The notes: a model not told the origin generated them from the sequence alone. Shown: positions 8,706 to 17,890, counted from the first letter of the stretch. The stretch is 64,000 bases of DNA from Hyphomicrobiales bacterium (GCA_900468285.1 UBTF01000007.1:1-64000), one strand, 5' to 3'. Program-made: numbers and translations.

Positions 8706-9590
8706 TTAATACTGGACGCGGCGTTCGACATAACGGAACTGAATGAAGGTCAGGACCATCACAATCAGCATCAGCAAGACTGACTGCGCAGAAGATGATC
8801 CGATATTCAGGCCGAGATATCCGTCGACAAACACCTTGTAGACAAGCGTGGTCGTGGACTGCGCCGGTCCGCCACCGGTTGTCGCGTCGATGATGGGGAA
8901 GGTGTCGAACATCGTGTAATTCACATTGATGATGAACAGGAAAAACGTCGTGGGCGAAATCAGCGGCAGTGAAATGGTGAAGAAGCGTTTCACCGGACCG
9001 GAGCGGTCAATGGCCGCCGCCTCCATCAATGATTGGGGAACGGATTGCAGACCGGCCAGGAAAAACAGGAAGTTGTAGGAAATCTGCTTCCAGGCAGCGG
9101 CGATGACGATGAGGATCATGGCGTGGGTGCCATTGAGATCGTGATCCCATTCAACGCCGATAAACTGCAAATAATAGGGCAAAATACCGGTCGAGGTGTT
9201 GAACATGAACCACCACAGCACACCCGCAATGACCGGCGCCACAGCATAGGGCCAGACGAGAAGTGTCGTATAGACCCGGCCGGTGCGAACGAGGCGATCG
9301 ACGGCGGCGGCAAATGCCAGCCCGAGGACCATAGAAAGCACGGTTACGGAGACGGCAAAGACCGCAGTTCTCGCGAGTGCATCGAGATAGTTGGGGTCGG
9401 CAAGAAGATTCTGGTAATGGGTGAGCCCGACGAAAACCGTGGCATAGCCGAAAGGATCTTCACGCTCGAAGGATGATTTGACTGCCTGTGCTGCGGGCCA
9501 GATGAAAAAGACAAGAGTAATGATCAGCTGTGGTGCCAGCAGCAGGTAAGGCAGCAGGCGACTGTCGAAAGTGGTTCGTTTGGTTTCCAT
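8706..9590 (-). CDS. ugpA: sn-glycerol-3-phosphate ABC transporter permease UgpA
   Basis: First permease of the Ugp importer, 294 residues with about six membrane spans. The EAA loop (LMEAAAIDRSGPVKRFFTI) lies near residue 200. The ATG at 9590 is preferred; the frame opens ten codons earlier at a TTG, but METKRTTFDSRLLPYLL is the usual UgpA start and E. coli UgpA is 295 residues. It is separated from ugpB by 77 bp that contain a strong hairpin. Confidence 0.93.
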   Translation of the reverse strand: METKRTTFDSRLLPYLLLAPQLIITLVFFIWPAAQAVKSSFEREDPFGYATVFVGLTHYQNLLADPNYLDALARTAVFAVSVTVLSMVLGLAFAAAVDRLVRTGRVYTTLLVWPYAVAPVIAGVLWWFMFNTSTGILPYYLQFIGVEWDHDLNGTHAMILIVIAAAWKQISYNFLFFLAGLQSVPQSLMEAAAIDRSGPVKRFFTISLPLISPTTFFLFIINVNYTMFDTFPIIDATTGGGPAQSTTTLVYKVFVDGYLGLNIGSSSAQSVLLMLIVMVLTFIQFRYVERRVQY

Positions 9591-9620
9591 GAAGCCTCGC
9601 ACGGCGTGCTGAACAGACAA

Positions 9621-9650
9621 GAAGAGGACCGGCGCTAGCCGGCCCTCTTC
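9621..9650 (-). terminator. intercistronic hairpin between ugpB and ugpA
   Basis: GAAGAGG-A-CCGGC, loop GCTA, then GCCGG-C-CCTCTTC: a 13-position stem with one A/C mismatch. There is no long U tract. Hairpins after the binding-protein gene of ABC importers commonly protect that part of the mRNA, which would allow more UgpB than permease. That role is inferred. Confidence 0.6.
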
Positions 9651-9667
9651 CAGAGCATCAAAGGTGG

Positions 9668-10984
9668 TTAGTTTGCCGCTTCGAATTCACGCAGAAGCGT
9701 GTTGCCGCGCGTTACAGCGCTGTCGAGTGCCTGCTGAGCGTCTTTCTTGCCAGCGAGAAGCGACTGGAATTCTTCATCCACGATGGTCCGGACCTGGGTG
9801 AAGTTTCCAAAGCGCACGCCCTTTGAATTGGCGCTTGGCGTGCCACGTGTGATCTGCTCAATCGCAATGTCGGAACCCGGATTCTTTGTATAATAGCCCT
9901 GGGTCTTGCCAAGTTCATAGGCAGCATTGGTAATTGGCAGGTAACCGGTGGCCTGGTGCCATTCGGCCTGCACTTCAGGCTTGGAGAGGTAGCTGAAGAA
10001 CTTGGCGACGCCCTTATAGGTGGCCTTGTCCTTACCGTTCAGCACCCAGAGAGTTGCGCCGCCGATGATGGAGTTTTTTGGCTCCTTGATCACGTCATCG
10101 TAATATGGAAGCGGGGCAAAACCGGGTGTGAAGGTTTTGGCGTTTGCGATGACGCCCGCACGGCCAGCGGACGAATTCATCGTCATGGCGCATTCCTGCG
10201 CGTAGAACATGGTGGCAGCCTGGTCACCGCCTACAGGGCCGCCGTACTTGAAGAGGCCTTCATCCTGCCACTTCTTGAGGTTGGACCAATGTTTGACCTG
10301 AACCGGGCCGTTGAACTTGAACTCAGCATTAAAGCCACCGAAGCCGTTTTCCTGCGTACCGAAAGGCTGATCATGCAGGGCCGACAGGTTTTCCGTCTGT
10401 ACCCAGGTGATCCAGGCCGATGTGAAGCCGCACTTTGCAGCGCCCGATGTGACGATCTTCTTGGAAAACTCCTCGACTTGTTTCCATGTCTTTGGAGCTA
10501 CTTCAGGGTCAAGGCCGGCCTTCTTAAAGACGTCCTTGTTGTAATACATGATAGGCGTGGAAGAGTTGAAAGGCAGCGACAGGATGTTGCCGCTGGTATC
10601 GGAATAATATCCGACAACCGGCGCCAGGAACGACTTGGTGTCGAACGTTTCACCTTCGTCTGCCATCAGCTTGTAGACAGGATATACCGCGCCCTTGGCG
10701 GCCATCATAGTGCCGGTGCCAACTTCAAACACCTGAACGATGGCTGGCTGCTGCTTTGCACGGAAAGCGGCGATCGCAGCGGTCAGGGTTTCCGGGTAGC
10801 TGCCCTTGTAGACGGGCACGACCTTATATTCGCTCTGCGTCTCGTTGAAATTCTTTGCGATGGCTTCGAGCTTTTGGCCCAGCTCGCCGCCCATGGCGTG
10901 CCACCAGGTTACTTCGGTCGCGGCAAGCGAAGACGACGCAGACAGAGCGACAGCCAAAGCCGCCATGGAAACATTCTTGAACAT
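9668..10984 (-). CDS. ugpB: sn-glycerol-3-phosphate-binding protein UgpB
   Basis: Periplasmic solute-binding protein of the Ugp importer, 438 residues, the same length as E. coli UgpB. A Sec signal peptide covers about 1-22 (hydrophobic core then SSLAAT), followed by EVTWWHAMGGELGQK, the UgpB opening with its ligand-facing WWHAMGG. Further family stretches are QVFEVGTGTMM and LPFNSSTPIMYYN. It is the first gene of ugpBAEC, with a Pho box about 64 bp upstream of the start. Confidence 0.95.
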   Translation of the reverse strand: MFKNVSMAALAVALSASSSLAATEVTWWHAMGGELGQKLEAIAKNFNETQSEYKVVPVYKGSYPETLTAAIAAFRAKQQPAIVQVFEVGTGTMMAAKGAVYPVYKLMADEGETFDTKSFLAPVVGYYSDTSGNILSLPFNSSTPIMYYNKDVFKKAGLDPEVAPKTWKQVEEFSKKIVTSGAAKCGFTSAWITWVQTENLSALHDQPFGTQENGFGGFNAEFKFNGPVQVKHWSNLKKWQDEGLFKYGGPVGGDQAATMFYAQECAMTMNSSAGRAGVIANAKTFTPGFAPLPYYDDVIKEPKNSIIGGATLWVLNGKDKATYKGVAKFFSYLSKPEVQAEWHQATGYLPITNAAYELGKTQGYYTKNPGSDIAIEQITRGTPSANSKGVRFGNFTQVRTIVDEEFQSLLAGKKDAQQALDSAVTRGNTLLREFEAAN

Positions 10985-11047
10985 GATAATATCCTCTACC
11001 GCCCTTGTTGGGTGAGGATGCGAATAGGCTCGTTCCGTGACGGGGTT

Positions 11048-11076
11048 TTTACAGTTTCATTGCAGATTTATAACAG
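11048..11076 (-). promoter_or_regulatory. Pho box upstream of ugpB (PhoB site)
   Basis: On the minus strand three 7-bp direct repeats occur with 4-bp spacers: CTGTTAT, AAAT, CTGCAAT, GAAA, CTGTAAA. The 11-bp period and CTGT core match the Pho box (consensus CTGTCAT repeated with a 4-bp AT-rich spacer). The last repeat ends about 64 bp before the ugpB start. This fits PhoB activation of ugpBAEC under phosphate starvation, as known in rhizobia and E. coli. Confidence 0.75.
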
Positions 11077-11115
11077 GCTGAATCGATTAGACCGGGCGAT
11101 ATCGGCTTTGCAACC

Positions 11116-11484
11116 TTAAAAGGCATCGATGAAATGTCTGGGCAGGCGGCGCGGGATGACGGCGATGATGTCGAAGCGCAGGGAGAGTCTGGCGGCGTCC
11201 CGGCGGCGGGAGAGCCAGAGGTCTGCGGCGGCGCGGATGCGGTTTTGCGAGGTGTGGCTGACGGCATTGACCGCGCCGGTTTCCGTTGCGCGCGCCTTGA
11301 CCTCGACGAAAGCCACGACGTCCCTTTTGCGGGCGATGAGGTCTATTTCTCCCAAGGGCGTGCGGTGGCGCAGCGCCAGGATGCGGTAACCCTTGAGCAT
11401 GAGATAGGCGGCGGCCCAATATTCCGCCGCATGGCCTCGCCTTTCGGCGAGGCGCTTCCTGTCACGCCGTCCCTCAGCCGCCAT
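11116..11484 (-). CDS. yraN: YraN family protein (UPF0102)
   Basis: A 122-residue member of UPF0102, a small family with a restriction-endonuclease-like fold. The core [21 protein letters not shown] carries the acidic and lysine residues (E..D..VEVK) of the predicted nuclease site. The function is not established; it is often found with rsmI, as here. Its start overlaps the 3' end of rsmI by 11 bp on the same strand, suggesting translational coupling. Confidence 0.88.
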   Translation of the reverse strand: MAAEGRRDRKRLAERRGHAAEYWAAAYLMLKGYRILALRHRTPLGEIDLIARKRDVVAFVEVKARATETGAVNAVSHTSQNRIRAAADLWLSRRRDAARLSLRFDIIAVIPRRLPRHFIDAF

Positions 11485-12412
11485 CGCTGCCCTTCATATC
11501 CAGAATGCGCTGGTAAAGCTCCTTGCGCGGCAGGCCGGTGAGTTTCGACGCCTCTGCCGCCGCCTTGGCTGCGGGCATGGTGGAAACGAGATCTTTCAGC
11601 AGCTTTTCCACGTCTTCCATATCGGGGATTTCATCATAGGAAGGCGGCTCGATGAGCAGCACGATCTCGCCCTTGACGATGCGGTCTTCATTATAAAACT
11701 CGGTGAGTTCGCCCAGCGTGCCACGGCGGAATTCCTCGAAGGTCTTGGTCAGTTCGCGGCAGACGACGGCGCGGCGGTTAGGCCCTAAGACTTCCGAGGC
11801 GACCTTGACGGTGGCGCTGATGCGGTGCGGTGATTCAAAGAAGATCATCGTCGCCGGTATCTTGGCGAGTTCGGAGAAGCGGTCGCGCTTGCCCTTGTCC
11901 TTGACCGGCAGAAAGCCCGCAAACATGAAGGCATCGCTCGGCATTCCCGAGCCGACAAGCGCGGCGAGCGGTGCGGACGGGCCGGGAATGGGGACGACGC
12001 GGTGTCCGGCCTCCAGCGCCATCTGGCCAAGCCTGTAGCCGGGATCGGAGACGAGCGGCGTGCCGGCATCCGAGACCAGCGCCACGGATTTGCCAGCATC
12101 AAGCGCGGCGATGAGCTTCGGGCCTGCCTCTTCGGCATTGTGTTCGTGATAGGAATAGGGCCGGTTGCGGATGCCGTAGCGATCCAGCAGAATGCGGGTG
12201 ACGCGGGTATCCTCGCAGGCGAGAACATCCGATGAGGCCAGTGTTTCCAGCGCACGCACGGTGATATCGCCGAGATTGCCGATGGGTGTCGCGACAAGAT
12301 AGAGAGCCGCTTCGATGGGGCGTGCAGGCACGGTGAAGCCGCCGACCTTGAAGCTGCGCCCGGTGCCCTCTGCCTCATCCGTGGTGTGGTCGCCCAAAGC
12401 GTCTTCTGTCAC
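11474..12412 (-). CDS. rsmI: 16S rRNA (cytidine1402-2'-O)-methyltransferase
   Basis: RsmI methylates the 2'-OH of C1402 in the ribosomal P site, using SAM. The tetrapyrrole-methylase fold is clear: [20 protein letters not shown], then [22 protein letters not shown] and PIPGPSA. I placed the start at GTG 12412, which has GGGA eight bases upstream and gives 312 residues. The frame opens further upstream at a TTG (12502), and a GTG at 12343 is a shorter alternative, so the start is uncertain. The C-terminal helical part is normal. Confidence 0.9.
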   Translation of the reverse strand: MTEDALGDHTTDEAEGTGRSFKVGGFTVPARPIEAALYLVATPIGNLGDITVRALETLASSDVLACEDTRVTRILLDRYGIRNRPYSYHEHNAEEAGPKLIAALDAGKSVALVSDAGTPLVSDPGYRLGQMALEAGHRVVPIPGPSAPLAALVGSGMPSDAFMFAGFLPVKDKGKRDRFSELAKIPATMIFFESPHRISATVKVASEVLGPNRRAVVCRELTKTFEEFRRGTLGELTEFYNEDRIVKGEIVLLIEPPSYDEIPDMEDVEKLLKDLVSTMPAAKAAAEASKLTGLPRKELYQRILDMKGSDGG

Positions 12413-12666
12413 TGCGTCATTCCCGTTCTGTCTCGATTGCCTGCCTTTATGGGCAAGACGGACCGCGTGAACAAGGCCGATCTTGGTTAAGGCACCGCTC
12501 AAGCCAATGTATAGCGGGGAAAATGCGGAAATGACGCGTCGTGGCCCCTTGCATTTTCTAGGATAACTCTGCCATTTTGCCCGTCCACATTATCCGGCCC
12601 AAGCCGGAGACACTATCTTGGCGATCCCTCCCTTCAGGATCGCATCGGTTGAAAGCGGGCATGTCC

Positions 12667-13785
12667 ATGCGTATTACTCTCGAGCGGTCGAACCTTCTGA
12701 AATCGCTGAACCACGTTCACCGTGTGGTGGAACGGCGCAACACGATCCCTATTCTGTCCAACGTATTGCTGCGCGCTTCCGACGCGAAGCTGGACATGAA
12801 GGCGACCGACCTTGATCTGGAAATTACCGAAGCGACACCAGCCATGGTCGAGCAGGCCGGTTCCACCACGGTGCCAGCGCATCTGCTCTATGAAATCGTG
12901 CGCAAGTTGCCCGATGGCTCCGAAGTTCTGCTGGCGACAAACCCCGATGGTTCGACCATGACGGTGGCGTCGGGTCGCTCGAAATTCTCGCTGCAGTGCC
13001 TTCCCGAGACGGATTTCCCGGACCTGACCGCCGGAACCTTCAGCCACAGCTTCAAGCTGAAGGCATCGGACCTGAAGATGCTGATCGACCGCACACAGTT
13101 TGCGATCTCAACCGAAGAGACACGCTACTACCTCAACGGCATCTTCTTCCACACGATCGAAAGCGGCAGCGACCTGAAGCTGCGCGCCGTGGCCACCGAC
13201 GGCCACCGTCTGGCGCGTGCCGACGTGAATGCGCCATCGGGTTCCGAGGGAATGCCGGGCATCATCATTCCGCGCAAGACGGTTGGCGAGTTGCAGAAGC
13301 TGGTCGACAATCCCGAGCTGGAAGTCACCGTCGAAGTCTCGGACGCGAAAATCCGCATGACGATCGGCGATATCGTGCTGACCTCCAAGCTGATCGACGG
13401 CACCTTCCCGGATTATCAGCGCGTCATTCCGACCGGCAACGACAAGGAAATGCGCGTCGATTGCCAGACCTTTGCCAAGGCCGTGGACCGCGTTTCGACC
13501 ATCTCATCCGAGCGCGGCCGCGCCGTAAAGCTTGCCATTGCCGACGGGCAGCTGACGCTCACCGTCAACAACCCGGACTCGGGCAGCGCGACGGAAGAAG
13601 TCGCTGTCGGCTATGAGCATGACGGCATGGAAATTGGCTTCAACGCCAAGTATCTGCTTGATATCACCGCCCAGCTTTCCGGCGAAGACGCCATCTTCCT
13701 TCTGGCTGATGCCGGATCTCCGACGCTGGTGCGCGACACCGCAGGCGATGACGCTCTCTACGTGCTGATGCCAATGCGCGTATAG
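12667..13785 (+). CDS. dnaN: DNA polymerase III beta subunit (sliding clamp)
   Basis: The clamp forms a ring dimer on DNA and tethers replicative polymerase and repair enzymes. The 372-residue product starts MRITLERSNLLKSLNHV and contains the three repeated clamp domains. The family stretches NTIPILSNVLL, ATDGHRLARA and FPDYQRVIP are present, and the C terminus LYVLMPMRV forms part of the partner-binding groove. A second ATG two codons upstream (12661) is possible. It is divergent from rsmI and ends in a strong terminator. Confidence 0.96.
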   Translation: MRITLERSNLLKSLNHVHRVVERRNTIPILSNVLLRASDAKLDMKATDLDLEITEATPAMVEQAGSTTVPAHLLYEIVRKLPDGSEVLLATNPDGSTMTVASGRSKFSLQCLPETDFPDLTAGTFSHSFKLKASDLKMLIDRTQFAISTEETRYYLNGIFFHTIESGSDLKLRAVATDGHRLARADVNAPSGSEGMPGIIIPRKTVGELQKLVDNPELEVTVEVSDAKIRMTIGDIVLTSKLIDGTFPDYQRVIPTGNDKEMRVDCQTFAKAVDRVSTISSERGRAVKLAIADGQLTLTVNNPDSGSATEEVAVGYEHDGMEIGFNAKYLLDITAQLSGEDAIFLLADAGSPTLVRDTAGDDALYVLMPMRV

Positions 13786-13811
13786 CGGCTAAAAGATATG
13801 ACTGAATGACG

Positions 13812-13845
13812 AAATGCCGGTGACGCCCTCACCGGCATTTTCGTT
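13812..13845 (+). terminator. rho-independent terminator of dnaN
   Basis: AAATGCCGGTGA, loop CGCCC, TCACCGGCATTT: a perfect 12-bp stem followed by a T-rich tail, 26 bp after the dnaN stop. Confidence 0.85.
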
Positions 13846-13973
13846 TGCGGAATTTTTATAGTTTGTTAAGATTTTCCAGTTGCGACATTTTTCATTGGCT
13901 TTACGACAGAACGAGACAACATATCGCCATAGTTTCAACAAATGTTGTGTTGACGTGAACAGAGGGGACGCGG

Positions 13974-14567
13974 ATGGGATTGAGCCTTAAAGAACGCTTC
14001 GGCAGAAAATTCGAAGAGGAAATCCGTTTCTTCAAGGGCATGGTGAACCAGCCCAAGAAAGTGGGTGCCATCGTTCCGACATCGGGTGTCACGTCCCGCC
14101 GCATGGCAAGCGTCATCAACCCGCATTCCGGCCTGCCCGTTCTGGAGCTTGGACCGGGCACCGGCTGTATCACCAAGGCCATTCTCGGCCGCGGCGTAAA
14201 GCCCGAGGCCATCACGGCCATCGAATATTCGACCGATTTCTATCAGCAGCTTCTGCGCAGCTATCCCGGTGTCAATTTCATCAATGGCGACGCCTTCGAT
14301 CTGGACAAGACGCTGGGCGCCCAGAAGGACCAGATGTTCGACTGCGTGATTTCTGCCGTGCCGATGCTGAATTTCCCCATGGCCGCGCGCATTCAGCTGC
14401 TCGACGATCTCTTGAAACGCATCCCCAAGGGTCGTCCGGTGGTGCAGATTTCCTATGGTCCGGTCTCGCCCATCGTGGCGCAGCCGCACCTCTATCACAT
14501 CCGCCATTTCGACTTCGTGGTGCGCAACATTCCACCAGCGCAGCTGTGGACCTATACCCGCGCCTGA
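13974..14567 (+). CDS. pmtA: phosphatidylethanolamine N-methyltransferase PmtA
   Basis: SAM-dependent methyltransferase of 197 residues. It closely resembles the rhizobial/agrobacterial PmtA that methylates phosphatidylethanolamine three times to phosphatidylcholine at the inner membrane. An amphipathic, lysine-rich N terminus (KERFGRKFEEEIRFFKG) is the expected membrane-binding helix. SAM motif I VLELGPGTG lies at 56-64, and FDCVISAVPMLNFP and QISYGPVSPIV follow. The ATG at 13974 has AGGGG upstream. PC is important for virulence or symbiosis in this family. Confidence 0.88.
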   Translation: MGLSLKERFGRKFEEEIRFFKGMVNQPKKVGAIVPTSGVTSRRMASVINPHSGLPVLELGPGTGCITKAILGRGVKPEAITAIEYSTDFYQQLLRSYPGVNFINGDAFDLDKTLGAQKDQMFDCVISAVPMLNFPMAARIQLLDDLLKRIPKGRPVVQISYGPVSPIVAQPHLYHIRHFDFVVRNIPPAQLWTYTRA

Positions 14568-14582
14568 GTTAGGCTTGCGGGC

Positions 14583-15173
14583 ATGTTTGCGCTCTATATC
14601 ACCCATCCACAGGTCAGAATTGAAGCGAATGTGCCCGTTCCCGAATGGCAATTGTCCGACATAGGACTGGAGCGGGCGCGCAGGGCAAGCCTGACGCCCT
14701 GGGCGAAATCGCTGCGTCGCATCGTTTCCAGCAGCGAGGCAAAGGCGCGCGATACCGCAAAGATCATTGCGCGCGGCGCCGGTATCCAGCCGGAAACCGC
14801 TGACGGGATGCATGAGAACGACCGCAGCGCCACGGGCTTTCTGCCACCGGAACAGTTCGAGCGGGCCGCCGACTGGTTCTTTGCCCACCCCATGGCAAGC
14901 TACAAGGGTTGGGAGACGGCGGTGGACGCGCAGGCGCGTGTCGTTGCTGCCGTAGAGGCTGTCCTCAGCCGCCACGATCCAGCAGCCCCGATTGCCTTTG
15001 TCGGCCATGGCGCAGTGGGCACCTTGCTGAAATGCCACCTGTCGCGCGAGATCATTACGCGGCGGGAAGACCAGCCTGCGGGCGGCGGCAATCTCTTCTG
15101 TTTTTCCCTTGCGGACAGGCGGCTCACATGCGACTGGACAGCGATGGAAACATGGCAGGGAATGACGCAATGA
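14583..15173 (+). CDS. histidine phosphatase family protein, degenerate RHG motif
   Basis: A 196-residue protein with the overall pattern of the histidine phosphatase (phosphoglycerate mutase-like) superfamily: [27 protein letters not shown] and the C-terminal catalytic-region motif [11 protein letters not shown] are all present. The first catalytic motif, normally RHG(E/Q), reads ITHPQ near residues 6-10: His is kept but the preceding Arg and following Gly are lost. It may be inactive or have altered specificity. It starts 15 bp after pmtA, and its stop overlaps the pyrF start as ATGA. Confidence 0.7.
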   Translation: MFALYITHPQVRIEANVPVPEWQLSDIGLERARRASLTPWAKSLRRIVSSSEAKARDTAKIIARGAGIQPETADGMHENDRSATGFLPPEQFERAADWFFAHPMASYKGWETAVDAQARVVAAVEAVLSRHDPAAPIAFVGHGAVGTLLKCHLSREIITRREDQPAGGGNLFCFSLADRRLTCDWTAMETWQGMTQ

Positions 15174-15877
15174 CCGCACGCGAGCGCCTGATTGTCGGGC
15201 TGGACCTACCGACGGTAAAACAGGCCGAAAGCATCGTCACCGCATTGGGAGATGAGGTCATCTTCTACAAGATCGGCCATCAGCTGGCCTTTGCGGGCGG
15301 GCTGGAATTCGCGCGCGAGCTGGCCGCAAGCGGCAAGAAGATCTTCCTCGACATGAAGCTTCTGGATATCGACAACACCGTTGCCTCGGGCGTCGAAAAC
15401 ATCGTCAAAATGGGCATGACCATGCTCACCCTCCATGCCTATCCGAAAGCAATGCGCGCCGCCGTCAAGGCAGCCGAGGGCTCAGGCCTGACGCTTCTGG
15501 GCGTGACCGTGCTGACATCCATGGACGATGCCGATCTGGCTGAAGCAGGATATGCGGGCGATGCCCGTTCGCTGGTGCTGAAGCGTGCCGAACAGGCGCG
15601 ACAGGCCGGCATGGGCGGCATTGTCTGTTCCGCCGAGGAATCGGCTGCCGTGCGTGAGATCGTCGGACCGGACATGGCGGTGGTCACACCCGGCATTCGC
15701 CCCGCAGGTGCCGATGCCGGTGACCAGAAGCGGGTTATGACACCCTTTGACGCCATCAAGGCGGGTTCCAGCCATCTCGTGGTCGGTCGCCCCATCGTCA
15801 AGGCAACCGATCCAGCCGCAGCCGCCCGCGCTATCCTTGCCGAAATGGCCGACGCCATGGGCCAGACCCGTTCTTGA
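15170..15877 (+). CDS. pyrF: orotidine-5'-phosphate decarboxylase
   Basis: Last step of UMP synthesis, decarboxylating OMP. At 235 residues it has the family length. Key stretches are LIVGLDLP, the catalytic block [13 protein letters not shown] (D-x-K-x-x-D), and [10 protein letters not shown] with [11 protein letters not shown] binding phosphate. The frame is open upstream, but the ATG at 15170 overlaps the preceding stop as ATGA and gives the expected [12 protein letters not shown] start. Confidence 0.95.
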   Translation: MTARERLIVGLDLPTVKQAESIVTALGDEVIFYKIGHQLAFAGGLEFARELAASGKKIFLDMKLLDIDNTVASGVENIVKMGMTMLTLHAYPKAMRAAVKAAEGSGLTLLGVTVLTSMDDADLAEAGYAGDARSLVLKRAEQARQAGMGGIVCSAEESAAVREIVGPDMAVVTPGIRPAGADAGDQKRVMTPFDAIKAGSSHLVVGRPIVKATDPAAAARAILAEMADAMGQTRS

Positions 15878-15880
15878 AGC

Positions 15881-15902
15881 GCTTCCCTGATATGAGGGAA
15901 GC
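15881..15902 (+). other. hairpin between pyrF and DUF1330 gene
   Basis: GCTTCCCT-GATATG-AGGGAAGC, an 8-bp perfect stem directly after pyrF. There is no T run, so it is a weak terminator at best, or an mRNA 3' protecting structure. Confidence 0.4.
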
Positions 15903-15924
15903 CCCGTAACAGGAGACCACCATC

Positions 15925-16212
15925 ATGGCCAAAGGCTATTGGATTGCCAATGTCGATGTGCGCGACGCCGAGCGTTACAAGGACTACATCTCCACCGCCA
16001 AGCCCGCTTTCGAGCGCTTCGGCGCCAACTTCCTGGCGCGCGGCGGTGCTGTGACCCAGCTTGAAGGCAAGGGCCGCGCCCGCAATGTGGTCATCGAGTT
16101 TCCTTCGATGCAACACGCGCTGGATTGCTACAATAGCGAGGAATACCAGCAGGCGCTGAAAATACGTCAGGAAGTGGCGGACGCTGAACTGATGATCATG
16201 GACGGCGTTTGA
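15925..16212 (+). CDS. DUF1330 domain protein
   Basis: A 95-residue DUF1330 protein, a dimeric alpha/beta-barrel (ferredoxin-like) fold. Typical features are the opening GYWIANVDVRDAERYKDYI, the central FLARGG and the end NVVIEFPSMQHALDCYNSEEYQ. The molecular function of the family is not known. A good ribosome site (CAGGAG) precedes the ATG. It follows pyrF by 47 bp, with a hairpin between. Confidence 0.85.
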   Translation: MAKGYWIANVDVRDAERYKDYISTAKPAFERFGANFLARGGAVTQLEGKGRARNVVIEFPSMQHALDCYNSEEYQQALKIRQEVADAELMIMDGV

Positions 16213-16329
16213 TAAGCGTCAAGCATCGCTTCATTCTGGTCAAAAGCGCATACTGTTCTCTCTTCCCGTTGCTTCGGCTTTGAGCTAAGAGACGGAAACG
16301 CTATATTCAACGCTTCGCAGGAGCCTCCC

Positions 16330-17310
16330 ATGCCTTTGGCCAACCTTCCCCCTCTCGTGACCGTATTCGGTGGCTCGGGCTTTGTCGGGCGGCATGTGGT
16401 GCGCACTCTGGCAAAGCGCGGTTACCGCATTCGCGTTGCCGTTCGCCGCCCTGATCTGGCCGGTTTTCTGCAGCCGCTGGGCAATGTCGGACAGATTTCC
16501 TTTGCCCAGGCAAACCTGCGCTACAAGGAGTCCATCGCCAAGGCCGTTGCAGGCGCAGACCATGTGGTAAACTGCGTTGGCATTCTGTTTGAAAGCGGAC
16601 GCAACACCTTCGATTCCGTACAGGAATTCGGTGCACGGGCCGTGGCGGAAGCCGCCAAGAATGCTGGCGCGACATTGACCCATATTTCCGCCATAGGTGC
16701 CGATGCGCAGTCCTCCGTCGGCTATGCCCGCACCAAGGGCCGCGCCGAAGCCGCCATTCGCTCCCTTCTGCCTGAGGCCGTCATCCTGCGTCCTTCCATC
16801 GTCTTCGGACCGGAAGACGACTTCTTCAACAAGTTTGCCGGAATGGCCCAGAAGATGCCGTTCCTGCCGCTGATTGGCGGTGGACGCACGAAGTTCCAGC
16901 CCGTCTATGTCGAAGACGTGGCCGAGATGGTTGCAAAGAGCGTTGATGGCGCCCTCAAGCCCGGCGCGACATATGAGCTGGGCGGACAGGACGTCATGAC
17001 CTTCCGTGACTGTCTCGAGGCCGTTCTGGCTGCGACCTACCGCCAGCGTCCTTTGGTAAACGTGCCCTTTGGCATTGCTTCGCTGCTCGGCACGATTGCT
17101 TCCATGGTCCCGCTGATTTCGCCGCCATTGACGGCTGACCAGGTGACGATGCTCAAGACCGACAACGTGGTTTCGGGCGATGCTGAAAAAGCAGGCCTGA
17201 CGCTCGAAGGCGTTGGCATAACGCCGGTTCGTGTCGCCTCGGTTCTGCCATCCTACATGGTGAGCTACCGCACGAACGGCCAGTTCAGCAATGCAGGCAA
17301 GGCCGCCTGA
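16330..17310 (+). CDS. NAD(P)-binding SDR, complex I NDUFA9-like
   Basis: A 326-residue atypical short-chain dehydrogenase. The nucleotide-binding motif VFGGSGFVGRHVVRTL lies near residues 12-27, and LRPSIVFGPEDDFFNKFA and FQPVYVEDVAEMV are typical of the NDUFA9/NmrA-like group annotated as a complex I accessory homologue in alphaproteobacteria. The C-terminal third has a hydrophobic stretch (about 245-265). AGGAG precedes the ATG. The substrate is unknown, and a bona fide complex I role is not shown by the sequence. Confidence 0.82.
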   Translation: MPLANLPPLVTVFGGSGFVGRHVVRTLAKRGYRIRVAVRRPDLAGFLQPLGNVGQISFAQANLRYKESIAKAVAGADHVVNCVGILFESGRNTFDSVQEFGARAVAEAAKNAGATLTHISAIGADAQSSVGYARTKGRAEAAIRSLLPEAVILRPSIVFGPEDDFFNKFAGMAQKMPFLPLIGGGRTKFQPVYVEDVAEMVAKSVDGALKPGATYELGGQDVMTFRDCLEAVLAATYRQRPLVNVPFGIASLLGTIASMVPLISPPLTADQVTMLKTDNVVSGDAEKAGLTLEGVGITPVRVASVLPSYMVSYRTNGQFSNAGKAA

Positions 17311-17549
17311 TTCTATTGCGCAGAGCGGGTGGCGTGACGCTTTGGGGTCATCGGGCTCGACTGGGCCTGATGACGATCTCTGCGTCTTTCATGCGCTTCA
17401 CGGGCAAAGGCCGGGCTCTTTTAAAACGATCCGGCTTTCTGCCGTAAAAATTTCATAAAATTAGATTGCAACCATTTCCGCAGTCGTGAGTTTAGCTCGC
17501 GACTGCCAGCGGCCTTGCCCGCTGATCAATTCCAATGTGGGGGCACATC
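17311..17549. other. intergenic leader with three hairpins
   Basis: No gene. It contains an imperfect hairpin GTCATCGGGC/GCCTGATGAC at 17347-17374, probably the 3' end of the preceding transcript. Two abutting perfect hairpins follow: GCAGTCG/CGACTGC at 17480-17506 and CAGCGG/CCGCTG at 17507-17524. A strong purine-rich ribosome site (GTGGGGGC) and a 21-codon ORF come next. The arrangement looks like a structured 5' leader. Confidence 0.45.
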
Positions 17550-17615
17550 ATGAAAATCGCATTTCGTCGTGGTCAGCGTGGCACAAGCGCAACTGTGGAC
17601 AAGAGTTCGCATTAA
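17550..17615 (+). CDS. possible 21-residue peptide
   Basis: A very short ORF starting MKIAFRRGQRGTSATVDK, preceded by GTGGGGGC at a usable distance and by two adjoining hairpins. It is basic and has no known domain. It could be a leader peptide, a small protein or chance. Only the ribosome site and the hairpins support it. Confidence 0.25.
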   Translation: MKIAFRRGQRGTSATVDKSSH

Positions 17616-17734
17616 CCCGGTGTTCAGCAAGCTGATTTATTGATAGACGCCACATCCTACACACATCCCGAACCTAAAAATCATAGCGCAACGGCTTGGA
17701 CCGTTTGGTTAATCGTCTGAAAGGCAAGTATAAA

Positions 17735-17890
17735 ATGGGCAGGTCTATCGCACTCTTTTTTGCGTGTGCGGCTTTGGTTGTTCTGGCAGGTTCTTTCATG
17801 GCACCGGGTACAGTCGCGGCTGGTAAAACCGGTTGTTCGCCAGCCTATGGCGTGGATCCATGCGCTACGAGTTCGATCTCGGCAAACTGA
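17735..17890 (+). CDS. small secreted hypothetical protein
   Basis: A 51-residue ORF starting MGRSIALFFACAALVVLAGS, with a clear signal-peptide-like hydrophobic core. A cleavable VAA-GK site gives a mature peptide of about 25 residues with two cysteines (GCSPAYGVDPC). AAAGG lies about 12 bases upstream, and a good terminator stands 38 bp after the stop, which supports a real transcript. No family is recognised. The two cysteines could form a disulfide in the periplasm. Confidence 0.5.
   Translation: MGRSIALFFACAALVVLAGSFMAPGTVAAGKTGCSPAYGVDPCATSSISAN

Noticed and set aside
13935-15179. 414-codon open frame opposite pmtA and the histidine phosphatase
   Set aside because: Antisense shadow crossing two real genes.
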